Position numbers and translations under genes: made by a program
From: an uncultured Clostridium sp.
GTDB lineage: Bacteria; Bacillota; Clostridia; TANB77; CAG-508
Direction: 5' to 3'
NCBI GenBank assembly: GCA_948471035.1
Contig: CAOKRC010000014.1
Span: 1-40,192 of the forward strand
Length of the DNA stretch: 40,192 bases
Shown here: positions 8,665 to 17,545 of the stretch, in pieces
Layout of the letters: every line of letters begins with the position of its first letter
How positions within the stretch are numbered: position 1 is the first letter of the stretch
Notes under the pieces: model-generated
The model's input: only the letters and a program-made list of their open reading frames with translations
Told to the model about the DNA's origin: nothing
Database searches by the model: none

Positions 8665-9912
8665 TTATTTTCTATTTCTTATAAAATCTAAGTACAATTT
8701 TTTAGCAGTTTCTGGGCTATCTACACCTTCTGCATTTTTTACAGGTGCAAATTCATCTTCCCTTTTTACTCTCATAATAGCCATATCGTCTAATCTTTCA
8801 AATGCATCAAATATAAATGCTTCAAATTTATATGCATTTGGTTCTTGAGGTACTACTATAACTCCACTTTCATCTATATATTTTGCTTTTTTAAATGCAC
8901 TATGATATGGTAATTTATTCCTAGATATTTCTTCAATTGCTTTTATATTAAATAAATTACATAGTATATGTGATTCTCCATATAGTAATTCTCCATTTTC
9001 ATCAACAGCTTCTGCCATTTCGTCTGTAATTTCTGTGTATTCTATAACACTTGGTTTCCCATCTTTTTTACAAAATACTCCTACTTTTTCTTTAGGATTA
9101 TTTTTTACAACTGATTTTCCTGCTGCTAAACATTTTTTATCTATTGCAAGTCCTGTAAGAATTGGATCTACCATTTTTGCAAGTACATTGTCTACTCCTG
9201 CAATGAAAATCCACTCTATCCCTCTCCTTTGCATATCCTCTAATATGCCTTCTTTTCTCATTGCTTCAAAAATTCCACCATGTCCATCTGCTGCTTGTTT
9301 TACTAATCCTTTGTCATCTACTAATATTTTTCCTGTAGTATCTAACATTGGCATTTCATTTTGAATAAAGAATTTTACATTTTCTTCACCCATTTCAAAA
9401 TAGTTATGGCGTTTAAAAAATTCTTGTGTTTGTCTATTATTTTCTTTGCTTGTCATAATATACCATGGAATTACTGCATTATACTTTTCTATTGCTTCTT
9501 TTATTGTTTGGGCAAGTAGTGTAAATAATGGTCTTTTTGGCTCTATTTCTAATTCAAATGTTCCTTTTGGTCCATCATGTCCAAGTCTTGTTCCTTGTCC
9601 TCCTGCCATTGTTACTACTGCATATTTTCCTTTTTTTATTATTTCTATTCCTTTTTTTTCATAATTTTCTTTTTCATCTTTTTCTAATTTTTCTTTATCT
9701 ATGTATGATAATGGTTTTATTTCAAAGTTATCGAAATGTTTTTTTGTCTTTGTTTCTTCATATAATTTTTGCATATGTTCAAAATCTATTTTTGATATTT
9801 GATTTAGTAATTCTTCCTTTTTAGCTTCAATTAACTTATCATAACATCTTAATAATTGCTCTTGATGATATTTTTTTAATATATCTTGAACCTCTTTTAG
9901 TTTTTCATCCAT
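8665..9912 (-). CDS. UTP:sugar-1-phosphate uridylyltransferase (UDPGP / UDP-HexNAc pyrophosphorylase family)
   Basis: I place the start at the ATG 9912-9910 (MDEKLKEV), which has GGAAG nine bases upstream; an upstream in-frame ATG at 9954 lacks a site. The result is about 415 residues. The nucleotide-binding loop MAGGQGTRLGHDGPKG (about 103-118) is diagnostic of the eukaryote-like UDPGP family, which makes UDP-glucose, UDP-galactose or UDP-GlcNAc. Further conserved blocks are WYIMTSKEN, DGHGGIFEAM and WIFIAGVDNVLAK. It lies upstream of pgcA on the same strand, consistent with a glucose-1-phosphate to UDP-sugar step, but about 350 bases of repeat separate them. Sugar specificity is unresolved. 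Confidence 0.85.
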   Translation of the reverse strand: MDEKLKEVQDILKKYHQEQLLRCYDKLIEAKKEELLNQISKIDFEHMQKLYEETKTKKHFDNFEIKPLSYIDKEKLEKDEKENYEKKGIEIIKKGKYAVVTMAGGQGTRLGHDGPKGTFELEIEPKRPLFTLLAQTIKEAIEKYNAVIPWYIMTSKENNRQTQEFFKRHNYFEMGEENVKFFIQNEMPMLDTTGKILVDDKGLVKQAADGHGGIFEAMRKEGILEDMQRRGIEWIFIAGVDNVLAKMVDPILTGLAIDKKCLAAGKSVVKNNPKEKVGVFCKKDGKPSVIEYTEITDEMAEAVDENGELLYGESHILCNLFNIKAIEEISRNKLPYHSAFKKAKYIDESGVIVVPQEPNAYKFEAFIFDAFERLDDMAIMRVKREDEFAPVKNAEGVDSPETAKKLYLDFIRNRK

Positions 9913-10065
9913 TTTTATACTTCCCTTCATATTGCTATATTTATAAAATAGCATAATGTTAGATTTGTGAATATATTATACTAAAATTTATAATAAGTCA
10001 ATAGCCAAACTTTACTTTGATAAGTTTGAAGTTACTAGCGAAAATGAATGAATATATTTCTATCT

Positions 10066-10593
10066 TTATATTATTTTTTCTTCCTTTTTATAATCTCTAA
10101 AAATTTCCCTTATTTCTTTTATTCCAGATGTATTTAAGACAAAATCATATTTATCCAATATTGTATTTATTTCTTTTTGTTTTGCAATTTCATAACAATT
10201 TATTACTGTTATTTCTTTTCCAAATATATTTTTTATAACTTTATCTATATTTGTATTCGCTATTTTTATATATTCTTCATCTCCATTTACTATGATATTT
10301 ACTGCTTGTACATCTTTTAATAATAATTCAATTTCACTTTTAATTTCTTTAAATTTACAAACCTTTCTGCTATCCCAATTTATTTCTAATATTTTATTTT
10401 GTATTCCCTCTCTTAAATTCATTTTTGATAATAGTTCTTCTATATTATTTTTTATTCCAGTTTCAAATATTGTTAATACTTTCTTATTTTCATTTATTGT
10501 TCTATTTATATGAGGCAATAACATTGTAGTTAAATGCCAATCATTTACATAGAAACTACATACTTTTGTTACATTACTATTGTTTTCTCTCAT
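10066..10593 (-). CDS. Unknown protein, possibly MEDS-like sensor
   Basis: I choose the ATG at 10593 (MRENNSNVTK) because GGGGAAGT lies seven bases upstream; the longer ORF to 10644 has no site. The 175-residue product has KVCSFYVNDWHLTTMLLPHI near the N terminus, then VLTIFETGIKNNIEELLSKM and IVNGDEEYIKIA. The opening loosely resembles MEDS-type domains (methanogen/methylotroph sensor, DcmR-like) but I cannot confirm this. It is cytoplasmic with no membrane segment. It is transcribed alone, divergently from spoIIR. Confidence 0.55.
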   Translation of the reverse strand: MRENNSNVTKVCSFYVNDWHLTTMLLPHINRTINENKKVLTIFETGIKNNIEELLSKMNLREGIQNKILEINWDSRKVCKFKEIKSEIELLLKDVQAVNIIVNGDEEYIKIANTNIDKVIKNIFGKEITVINCYEIAKQKEINTILDKYDFVLNTSGIKEIREIFRDYKKEEKII

Positions 10594-10916
10594 GTTTACT
10601 TCCCCTTTTTTCCTTTGTTTTTGATCACTGGTAAATTTTACCATTATTGCAAGAATATGTCAATAATATTTCATAATAAATACAGAAAACTTTTCGACAT
10701 TCTAATATACATTTTTTGAAGTATATGTATATTTTTTTTGTTTTGGTTAATACTTTTTTTAAAGAGATATTTTTACAATTTAAGTATTTTTTTTAAATAT
10801 TAAAAATTATAGTAATTATTTTTAATAATTTCTTATTTTGAATTATTTAGGATTTACTTTTATGAATTACTATTTTTACAATATTTTAAAATTTATAACC
10901 AATAGGAGGTTTTTTT

Positions 10917-11583
10917 ATGAATACTCTATTAAATATTATATGTAATAAAAAAGTAAAATATTCCATTTTGATTTTGTTTCTACTATTTCTATATGTAACA
11001 GTTTGTGCATTTTCATATGTAAATGCTGTATCTCGCGATATTTCAAATAGTGTGTTTAGACTTCATGTTATTGCAAATAGTGATAGTACAGAGGATCAAA
11101 ATTTAAAATATATTGTGCGTGATAATGTATTAGCTTATATGAATAATATTTGTAAATCTGCTAAGTCTAAAGAAGAAGCAATTTCAATTGCTAATGAGCA
11201 TTTAGATGAATTTAAGCAAATTGCTAGTAACACTATAAAGGAAAATGGATTTGAATATGATGTAAATGTTGAAATTCGGTAATTTTTCTTTTCCAACTAA
11301 GACATATGGTGATATAAGTTTACCTAGTGGATATTATGATGCTTTAAGAATAAAGATTGGAAATGCAAGTGGCAAAAATTGGTGGTGCGTAATGTTTCCT
11401 CCGTTATGTTTTGTTGATGTAAGTTCTGGTATTGTTCCTGATGAATCTAAAGAAGCAATTAAAAAGGATTTATCAGATGAAGAGTTTAGCTTAATTTCTA
11501 ATGAAGATGATTCTAAAATTAGTTTTAAGTTTAAACTTATAGAGTTTTTCCAAAATGCAATAATTACTACTGCTAAAAATTAA
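10917..11583 (+). CDS. spoIIR: Stage II sporulation protein R, +1 frameshift at CGG
   Basis: Skipping one base at CGG 11277-11279 joins two ORFs into 221 residues. SpoIIR is secreted from the forespore and triggers SpoIIGA to process pro-sigma-E. Residues about 10-35 are a signal/membrane segment (YSILILFLLFLYVTVCAF). The family core follows: SVFRLHVIANSDSTEDQNLKY (about 43-62), then FSFPTKTYGDISLPSGYYD and ALRIKIG, and NWWCVMFPPLCFVD near the C terminus. The break falls before NFSFPTK, at residue 121, and the next zero-frame codon is TAA. The start follows AGGAGG. Its own terminator follows at 11610. Confidence 0.92.
11277..11279 (+). other. CGG +1 shift site in spoIIR (residue 121)
   Basis: Zero-frame GAA ATT CGG TAA; repaired GAA ATT (C)GGT AAT TTT TCT, giving EIGNFS. 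Confidence 0.9.
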
Positions 11584-11609
11584 TGCTTAAAACATATTTT
11601 ATGGATGCA

Positions 11610-11652
11610 ACAACACATTTACTAGCTAAAGCAAAGGTGTGTTGTTTTTTTG
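11610..11652 (+). terminator. Terminator after spoIIR
   Basis: CAACACA and TGTGTTG arms around a 23-base loop, followed by TTTTTTTG. Confidence 0.75.
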
Positions 11653-11748
11653 TTTGTTGTTCTTCCAAATTATGTATATAATTGCCAATAAGGCTATGTT
11701 TACATTACATTTATTTATAAAAACTATTATTCAGTAACAAAATACAGT

Positions 11749-11866
11749 TAATGTTCAGCCTATAATTAAGTTACTATATAAATTAATGCTATAAGAACCC
11801 TCAGTCGACATAGTCGATTGAGGGTTCTTAAGAATCAAATTATAATATTATAGTCTAAACATTAAC
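11749..11866. mobile_element. MITE-like repeat, family B (short form)
   Basis: The ends are imperfect inverted repeats: TTAATGTTCAGCCTATAATT at the left and TATAGTCTAAACATTAA at the right. The interior holds a strong hairpin, AAGAACCCTCAGTCGAC against a near-complement ending GAGGGTTCTT. The segment CTTATAGCATTAATTTATATAG (as read on the minus strand) recurs at about 34.6 kb. No ORF is present. Interpreted as a non-autonomous element. Confidence 0.65.
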
Positions 11867-11981
11867 CACTTTATTAATCAAATTACCAAAAATAGTTGTA
11901 AATAACATTTTTTTATGGTATATTTTTTACTAGTAGGGTATGTTCATACTCTATTTTTTATGTAATAAAGTTTGGCGGACG

Positions 11982-12045
11982 AACAACGGGCATGGACTTT
12001 GCAATAATCCTAAACTTTTGCAATTTATAAACGTCCATTGTTGTT
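11982..12045 (+). promoter_or_regulatory. Structured leader upstream of murA
   Basis: AACAAC..ATGGAC (from 11982) can pair with GTCCATTGTTGTT (12033-12045), leaving a small bulge, about 24 bases before the murA ribosome binding site. It could be a 5'-UTR control element. No known riboswitch class is recognised. Confidence 0.35.
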
Positions 12046-12081
12046 CTTGGTGTAAAAAGATTTTCCTAGGAGGAGTTTAAT

Positions 12082-13346
12082 TTGGATAAATTAGTTATTA
12101 AAGGTGGTACACCTTTAATAGGTGAAGTTTCAATAGGTGGTGCAAAAAATGCTGCTGTTGCGATTTTACCTGCAAGTTTACTTAATGATGGTATTTGTAC
12201 TATTGAAAACTTACCTAATATTAGTGATGTTAAATGTCTTATAGATATTATTCAAGCTTTAGGTGCTAAAATTACTTGGATTTCTAAAAATTCTATTACT
12301 ATTGATTCTAGAAATCTTGCTTGTACAAATGCCCCTTTAGAACTTACAAGAAAGTTTAGGGCTTCTTATTATTTAATTGGTTCTTTACTTGGTAGATGTA
12401 AAAATGTTCAAGTTGGTATGCCAGGGCGGATGCAAACTTGGTGCAAGACCAATTGACCAACATATTAAAGGTTTTGAAGCACTTGGTGCAACTGTAGAAG
12501 TTGGCCAAGGTAATATTACAGCTCGTGCTGATAAATTAGTAGGTACTTCTATTTATATGGATATGGTTTCTGTTGGAGCCACTATTAATGTTATGCTTGC
12601 AAGTGTTTTAGCAAAAGGTACTACTATTATTGATAATGCTGCAAAAGAACCTCATGTTGTTGATGTTGCAAATTTTTTAAATGCTATGGGAGCTGACATT
12701 CGTGGAGCAGGTACTGATGTTATTAAGATTAATGGTGTTGACAAATTATCTCGGTAATGTCACTTATTCTGTTGTTCCAGACCAAATTGAAGCTGGTACT
12801 TTTATGCTTGCTGCTGTTGCAACTCATGGTGATCTACTTATTAAGAATTGTATTACTAAACATTTAGAATGTATTACTGCTAAAGTTGTAGAAATGGGTG
12901 CTCATGCTGTGGAAACAAATGGAGATTCTATTCATGTTTGGTGTGATGAAAGAACTAATAAAGCTAATATTAGAACTTCCCCATATCCTGGTTTTCCTAC
13001 TGATTTACAACCTCAAATGGGTGTAGTACTATCTTTATCAAATGGTACTAGTATTATTAATGAAAGCATTTGGGAATCTAGATTTCAATATACAGATGAA
13101 TTAAATAAAATGGGGGCTAAGATTACTGCTCAAGGAAAAAGTGCTGTTTTTGAGGGTGTAGATGGTTTATATGGTGCACCTGTCTATGCAACTGATTTAA
13201 GAGCTGGTGCAGCACTTATTATTGCAGGTATTGCAGCTTGTGGCATTACTGAAATTTATAATCTTGAACATATTGATAGGGGTTATGAAAATATTGAAGA
13301 GAAATTTAGAAATATTGGGGCTGATATTACGCGTGTGAGTGAATAA
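12082..13346 (+). CDS. murA: UDP-GlcNAc 1-carboxyvinyltransferase MurA, two +1 frameshifts at CGG
   Basis: MurA transfers enolpyruvate to UDP-GlcNAc, the first committed step of peptidoglycan synthesis. Three ORFs join into 420 residues, the normal length, by skipping one base at CGG 12427-12429 and at CGG 12752-12754. The start is a TTG at 12082 behind AGGAGG. Visible motifs are [14 protein letters not shown] (about 19-32), [16 protein letters not shown] (about 112-127, with the catalytic Cys near residue 117 just after the first shift), [13 protein letters not shown] (about 232-244), [10 protein letters not shown] and [11 protein letters not shown]. Both shifts land on conserved glycines (PGGC; L-x-G before the VVPD strand). 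The second is followed by zero-frame TAA. Loss of an essential gene in this form is implausible. Confidence 0.93.
12427..12429 (+). other. CGG +1 shift site 1 in murA (residue 116)
   Basis: Zero-frame CCA GGG CGG ATG; repaired CCA GGG (C)GGA TGC AAA, giving PGGCK. The glycine is invariant in MurA and precedes the catalytic cysteine. Confidence 0.92.
12752..12754 (+). other. CGG +1 shift site 2 in murA (residue 224)
   Basis: Frame reads TTA TCT CGG TAA; repaired TCT (C)GGT AAT GTC, giving [12 protein letters not shown]. Confidence 0.92.
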
Positions 13347-13425
13347 CTTTGTGGTTTGCAGTCCGCTTTTAGGAAGTAATATATTTGATTTTCTTTATAT
13401 TTTTTTGTAAAGGTTGAAATTAGTT

Positions 13426-14241
13426 ATGTTAAAGTTTTGTAGTTTATATAGTGGAAGTACTGGTAATAGTTTATTTGTAGAAAGTGATAATGCTAAAATA
13501 TTAGTTGATAGCGGAGTAAGTGCAAAAAAGGTTGAGGATGGGCTAAGTTCTATTGGTGTTAATATTAATGATATTGATGCTATTTTAGTTACTCATGAAC
13601 ATACAGACCATGTTCAGTCTTTAGGTACTATTTCTAAAAAATTTAATATTCCTGTTTATGCAAATTCTAAAACTTGGGATGTTATGCATTTGCAAAAGGA
13701 TAAAATTAGTGATAATAATGTAAAATTTTTTAGTAATGATGAAAATTTTGAGATTGGTGATTTCATTATTCATCCTTTTAGTATTCCTCATGATGCAGTA
13801 AATCCTTGTGGATTTAGTTTTGAATGTGATAAAAATAAGTTTAGTATTGCAACTGATTTAGGTCATATGACTAATAATGTTATAGATACTTTAGAGGGGT
13901 CTTCTTTTTTATTCCTAGAAGCAAATTATGACCCAGATGTTTTAAAGTGTTCTAAATATCCTTATATTTTAAAAACTAGAATTGCTGGTCCAAATGGGCA
14001 TTTATCTAACAAACTTGCAGGACAAACCATTTCTCATTTGATTAATTGTGGGCTTGATAAAGTAATTTTGGGGCATTTATCTAAAGAAAATAATTTTCCT
14101 GAACTTGCCTTACATACTGTGCTTGAAGAATTAGCTATAAAAAACTATTCTAAGACTTCAGTTGATTTAAGTGTAGCAAATAGAGACCATCCAAGTGATT
14201 TTTTTGAGATTTGCAATTCTCATATGTTTTGTAAGATTTAG
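13426..14241 (+). CDS. yycJ: MBL-fold metallo-hydrolase, YycJ/WalJ family
   Basis: The product, about 271-275 residues (start at ATG 13426, or a longer form from TTG 13414), has the metallo-beta-lactamase zinc motif THEHTDHVQS (about 57-66). It also has IATDLGHM, FLEANYDP and GHLSNKLAGQTIS, which are typical of YycJ/WalJ. That family is a predicted phosphodiesterase linked to cell-division/DNA-repair coordination and is often encoded near rlmH, as here. It is cytoplasmic. There is one CGG string (AGC GGA) but it is out of frame. The gene is intact. Confidence 0.85.
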   Translation: MLKFCSLYSGSTGNSLFVESDNAKILVDSGVSAKKVEDGLSSIGVNINDIDAILVTHEHTDHVQSLGTISKKFNIPVYANSKTWDVMHLQKDKISDNNVKFFSNDENFEIGDFIIHPFSIPHDAVNPCGFSFECDKNKFSIATDLGHMTNNVIDTLEGSSFLFLEANYDPDVLKCSKYPYILKTRIAGPNGHLSNKLAGQTISHLINCGLDKVILGHLSKENNFPELALHTVLEELAIKNYSKTSVDLSVANRDHPSDFFEICNSHMFCKI

Positions 14242-14404
14242 TTTGATAAATTTGTATTATTGTTATTGAATAATAATTTTTTAAGAACCCCCAGTCAGCT
14301 TCGCTGACAGCTCCCTTAAGTAAAGGGGCCTTTATTCTACTATTTTAATAATTTACTAAAATTCAACTTACATATTAATTATTCAATGTTGGAGGAACAA
14401 ACAG
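14242..14404. repeat. Partial family B repeat between yycJ and rlmH
   Basis: The stretch 14281-14345 has AAGAACCCCCAGTCAGC, a GCTGAC hairpin partner, CTCCCTTAAGTAAAGG and TTTATTCTACTATTTTAATAA, resembling part of the element at 34.5 kb. It may act as a terminator-like hairpin. Confidence 0.5.
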
Positions 14405-14887
14405 ATGCTTAATATTAATATTATTTGTGTTGGTAAAATTAAGGAAAATTACTTAAAGTCTGCTACCTGCGAATATACTAAACGTTTGAGTAAATATTGT
14501 AATTTGAGTTTTACTGAGTTGCCTGATGAAAAATTGCCTAATAAATTAAATTCTAGTATTATTAATGAGATTAAACAAAAAGAATGTACTAGGATAATCG
14601 AACATATAAAAAAGGATTCTTATGTTATTTGCTTAGATTTAAAGGGTAAGGAACTTTCTTCTAATGATTTTTCTAAAAAAATTGATGATATTGGTTTGAA
14701 TTTTAGTAGTAATATTACTTTTATAATTGGTGGTACTTTAGGGCTTACAGAAGATGTACTTAGAGGTGCTAATGAACTCTTATGTTTTTCTAAAATGACT
14801 TTCCCTCATCAACTTATACGTGTGTTTTTACTCGAACAATTATTTAGAGCTTTTAAAATTTCTAGGAATGAAACTTATCATTGGTAA
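14405..14887 (+). CDS. rlmH: 23S rRNA pseudouridine(1915) N3-methyltransferase RlmH
   Basis: The 160-residue SPOUT methyltransferase modifies helix 69 of 23S rRNA. It opens INIICVGKIKENYLKSATCEY (about 3-23). The SAM-binding knot is FIIGGTLGLTEDVL (about 109-122), and the family signature FPHQLIRVFLLEQLFRAFKI leads to the C-terminal RNETYHW, the normal family end. The length is standard. The start follows GGAGG. It overlaps nothing, and the FAD-Rieske gene begins 55 bases downstream. Confidence 0.95.
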   Translation: MLNINIICVGKIKENYLKSATCEYTKRLSKYCNLSFTELPDEKLPNKLNSSIINEIKQKECTRIIEHIKKDSYVICLDLKGKELSSNDFSKKIDDIGLNFSSNITFIIGGTLGLTEDVLRGANELLCFSKMTFPHQLIRVFLLEQLFRAFKISRNETYHW

Positions 14888-14942
14888 AATTTTGATTAAA
14901 TCTCCTATTATTGGTAACACTACTAATAATAGGAGGTTTTTT

Positions 14943-16450
14943 ATGGATTCATTATGGACTTGTTCTACTAAGGATATTAAGAAAAATTATAGTTCACTCG
15001 ATAAAGATATTTCAATTGATGTTTGTATTGTTGGTGGTGGAATTACTGGTATTTCTACTGCTTACCAGCTTTCAAAAGCTGGGCTTAAGGTTTGTGTTTT
15101 GGAAAAGGATAAAATAGGTTATCATACTACTCGGTAATACTACTCGGTAAAATTACTTCTCAGCATGGGTTATTTTATAATTATCTTATTAATACTTTTT
15201 CTAAAGAATATGCTAGAGGTTATTTAGATGCTAATGAACAAGCTATTCATAATATTAAAAGTATTATAGATGAGGAGCAAATTGATTGTAATTTTGAATT
15301 TCAAGATAGCTATGTTTATACTGATTTAGAAGATGAAATTGTTAAGATTAAACATGAAGTATTGGCTGTAAATTCTCTAGGTTTTGATGCTGAATATGTA
15401 GATAAATTAGAGGTTCCTTTTAATACTTTAGCAGGTATTAAGTTTAAAAATCAAGCACAGTTTAATCCTCTTAAATATGTATATGGTCTATGTAAATCTA
15501 TATTAAATAACAATGGTGAAATTTATGAGGATTCTAAAGTTTATGATATAAAGACTTCTCTTGATGGTTGTACTACTTATACTAAAAATAATACTGTTCA
15601 TTCAAAATACATTGTTTTAGCTAGCCATTATCCAATTATTAATGTTCCTGGTTTTTATTTTTTAAAGATGTATCAAGAGGCATCTTATATTATTGGAGTT
15701 GAAACTAATTCTCCGCTTTTTAATGGAATGTATATTAACACAAAATCACCTACTACTTCTTTTAGAAGTGCTGATTATGATGGTAAAAAAATTCTTTTAA
15801 TCAGTGGTTCTTCTCATAAAGTTGGTACAAAAGAGGATTTATCTAATTGTTATTCTAATTTAGAAAAAGTTGCGAAATCTCTTTATGCAGATAGTAAAAT
15901 ATTATTTAGATGGCAAACCCAGGATTGTATTTCACTTGATAAAATTCCTTATATTGGTGAATTTTCTACCACTATGCCTAATGTTTTTGTTGCAACTGGT
16001 TTTAAGAAGTGGGGCATGACAACTTCTAATATAGCTGCTAATATTATTTGTGATAAAATTTTAGGTAATGTTAATCCATATGAAGATATATTTTTATCTA
16101 CTAGATTTAAGCCTATTAAAAATGGTACAGAATTTACAAATATGTTAAAACAAGTTTCTACTTCTTTAATTTTAGATAAATTTAAAATTCCAAAAGAAAC
16201 TTTAAATGGAATTGGTAGAGATGAAGGAAAAATTGTTGAAGTAGAAGGTTCTAAACTTGGTATTTACAGAGATGTTTCTGGAAAGTTTTTTGCGATAAAA
16301 CCTGTTTGCACCCACCTTGGATGTGAATTATCTTGGAATAATTTAGAAAAGACTTGGGATTGCCCTTGCCATGGTTCTAGGTTTAGTTACACTGGTAAAA
16401 GCCTATATGACCCAAGTATAAAGGATTTAGAATTAATTGATTTAGAGTAA
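14943..16450 (+). CDS. FAD-dependent oxidoreductase with C-terminal Rieske domain, two +1 frameshifts at CGG
   Basis: Skipping one base at CGG 15132-15134 and again at CGG 15145-15147 joins the reading frames into 501 residues, close to the size of B. subtilis YhfW. The N terminus has the Rossmann motif VCIVGGGITGISTAYQLSKAG (about 29-49). Both shifts occur within the conserved TTGNTTGKITSQHG segment (residues 64 and 68). The C terminus carries a Rieske [2Fe-2S] site, CTHLGCELSW then CPCHGSRF. The DAO-like domain oxidises an amine or amino acid; substrate unknown. The start follows AGGAGG. The middle stretch 15150-15361 has no start codon of its own but is open and conserved-looking, which argues for one polypeptide. 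Confidence 0.88.
15132..15134 (+). other. CGG +1 shift site 1 in FAD-Rieske gene (residue 64)
   Basis: ACT ACT CGG TAA; repaired ACT ACT (C)GGT AAT, giving TTGN. Confidence 0.9.
15145..15147 (+). other. CGG +1 shift site 2 in FAD-Rieske gene (residue 68)
   Basis: ACT ACT CGG TAA again, thirteen bases after site 1; repaired ACT ACT (C)GGT AAA ATT, giving TTGKIT. Confidence 0.9.
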
Positions 16451-16470
16451 ATAATATAATAGTACTATAA

Positions 16471-16628
16471 AAATTATTATAAGTGTTTATAGATTAATAT
16501 TTCAACCTTTGGTGTCGCAACCTACATTTTACACATTTATATGTGGGTTACTCCATTCGCCATTCGTTACACTTCGGTTGGTCGCTTACGCAGGTTTCAT
16601 ATTAATCTATAAACACTTATAATAATTT
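16471..16628. mobile_element. MITE-like element with perfect 30-base inverted repeats
   Basis: The arms 16471-16500 and 16599-16628 are perfectly complementary over 30 bases and enclose 98 bases that are GC-richer than the flanks (GTGTCGCAACC, CACTTCGGTTGGTCGC). No ORF is present. It lies between the convergent FAD-Rieske and fabI genes, so it may also stop transcription from both sides. Confidence 0.8.
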
Positions 16629-16688
16629 AAAATCTATACTTTACAACAAAGCATCTAACATCCAGCAAGATGATGCGGACTCGTATGG

Positions 16689-17462
16689 TTAAACTCCCAT
16701 TATATTATATCCACTATCAGCATATATTACTTGACCTGTTATACTGTCTGCCATATTGCTAAGTAAAAATGTTGCAACATTTCCAACTTGCTCAGTTGTA
16801 ACATTTCTATGTAATGGTGATTTTTCTTCTACTACTGTTAGTATAGATGAAAAATCTTTTATTCCTTTTGCAGATAATGTTTTTATTGGTCCTGCTGAAA
16901 CTGCATTTACTCTCATTCCAACTTTTCCTAAATTTTCTGCTAAATATCTAACACTTGCTTCTAATGCTGCTTTTGCAACTCCCATTACATTGTATCCCTC
17001 TAATACTTTTGTAGAACCATGATATGTTAAGGTTACTATACTTGCATTTTCGTTTAACATTTCTAATTCTTTTGCTGTTCTTGTAGCAAGTACAAATGAA
17101 TAAGCACTTACATCAACTGCGTGTGAATATCCATCTTTTGATGTATATACAAAATCATTATGTAAGTCTTCTGTATTTGCATGTGCTATTGCGTGAACTA
17201 TTCCATCTATTTTTCCATTCTCTTCTTTTATTTTTGTAAAGACTTCTTTTACTAACTCGTCTTCTGAAGCACCGTTTAATACATATGCTTTACTTCCTTT
17301 GAATTCTTTGATTAGTTCTTCTATTTTATCTTTGTTTTCTTCTCCCATATATGTAAAAATTAATTTTGCTCCATTTTCATATGCAGATTTAGCAATTCCA
17401 AAAGCTATACTCCACTTATTTCTTATACCCATAATTAATATTTTTTTATCTTTTAATAACAT
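16689..17462 (-). CDS. fabI: Enoyl-[acyl-carrier-protein] reductase FabI
   Basis: The 257-residue short-chain dehydrogenase performs the last NADH-dependent reduction of each fatty acid elongation cycle. It opens KKILIMGIRNKWSIAFGIAK (about 5-24), the FabI cofactor loop. The catalytic pair is in GYNVMGVAKAALEASVRYLA (about 156-175), Tyr-x6-Lys. AGPIKTLSAKGI and the C-terminal GQVIYADSGYNIMG are also typical. It is the last gene of the FAS cluster and is separated from accA by a GC-rich repeat. Many clostridia use FabK; the presence of FabI is a point of physiology. Confidence 0.95.
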   Translation of the reverse strand: MLLKDKKILIMGIRNKWSIAFGIAKSAYENGAKLIFTYMGEENKDKIEELIKEFKGSKAYVLNGASEDELVKEVFTKIKEENGKIDGIVHAIAHANTEDLHNDFVYTSKDGYSHAVDVSAYSFVLATRTAKELEMLNENASIVTLTYHGSTKVLEGYNVMGVAKAALEASVRYLAENLGKVGMRVNAVSAGPIKTLSAKGIKDFSSILTVVEEKSPLHRNVTTEQVGNVATFLLSNMADSITGQVIYADSGYNIMGV

Positions 17463-17507
17463 TTTTTATTCCTCCTCTAAAATTTTTTACTGTTTATAAT
17501 ATGATTT

Positions 17508-17545
17508 TGCCTTCTGGGCGGACACGGGGGGCCCGCCCCTACATA
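17508..17545. repeat. GC-rich intergenic palindrome (family C)
   Basis: CTGGGCGGACACGGGGGG followed by CCCGCCCCTACATAA forms a GC-rich stem. Similar GGCGG...CCCCTACA units occur around fabD and near 33.1 kb. Confidence 0.6.

Noticed and set aside
11960..12060. A tRNA with a CCG-containing anticodon loop near the murA leader, and in other intergenic regions
   Set aside because: CGG/CCG strings occur (GGCGGACGAACAACGGGC) but no cloverleaf with T-loop and acceptor stem can be drawn there; none was found elsewhere in the window.
13336..13413. A possible short gene between murA and yycJ
   Set aside because: Only a fragment of family A repeat (GTTTGCAGTCCGCT, AAGTAATATATTTG) is seen; there is no start with a ribosome binding site.
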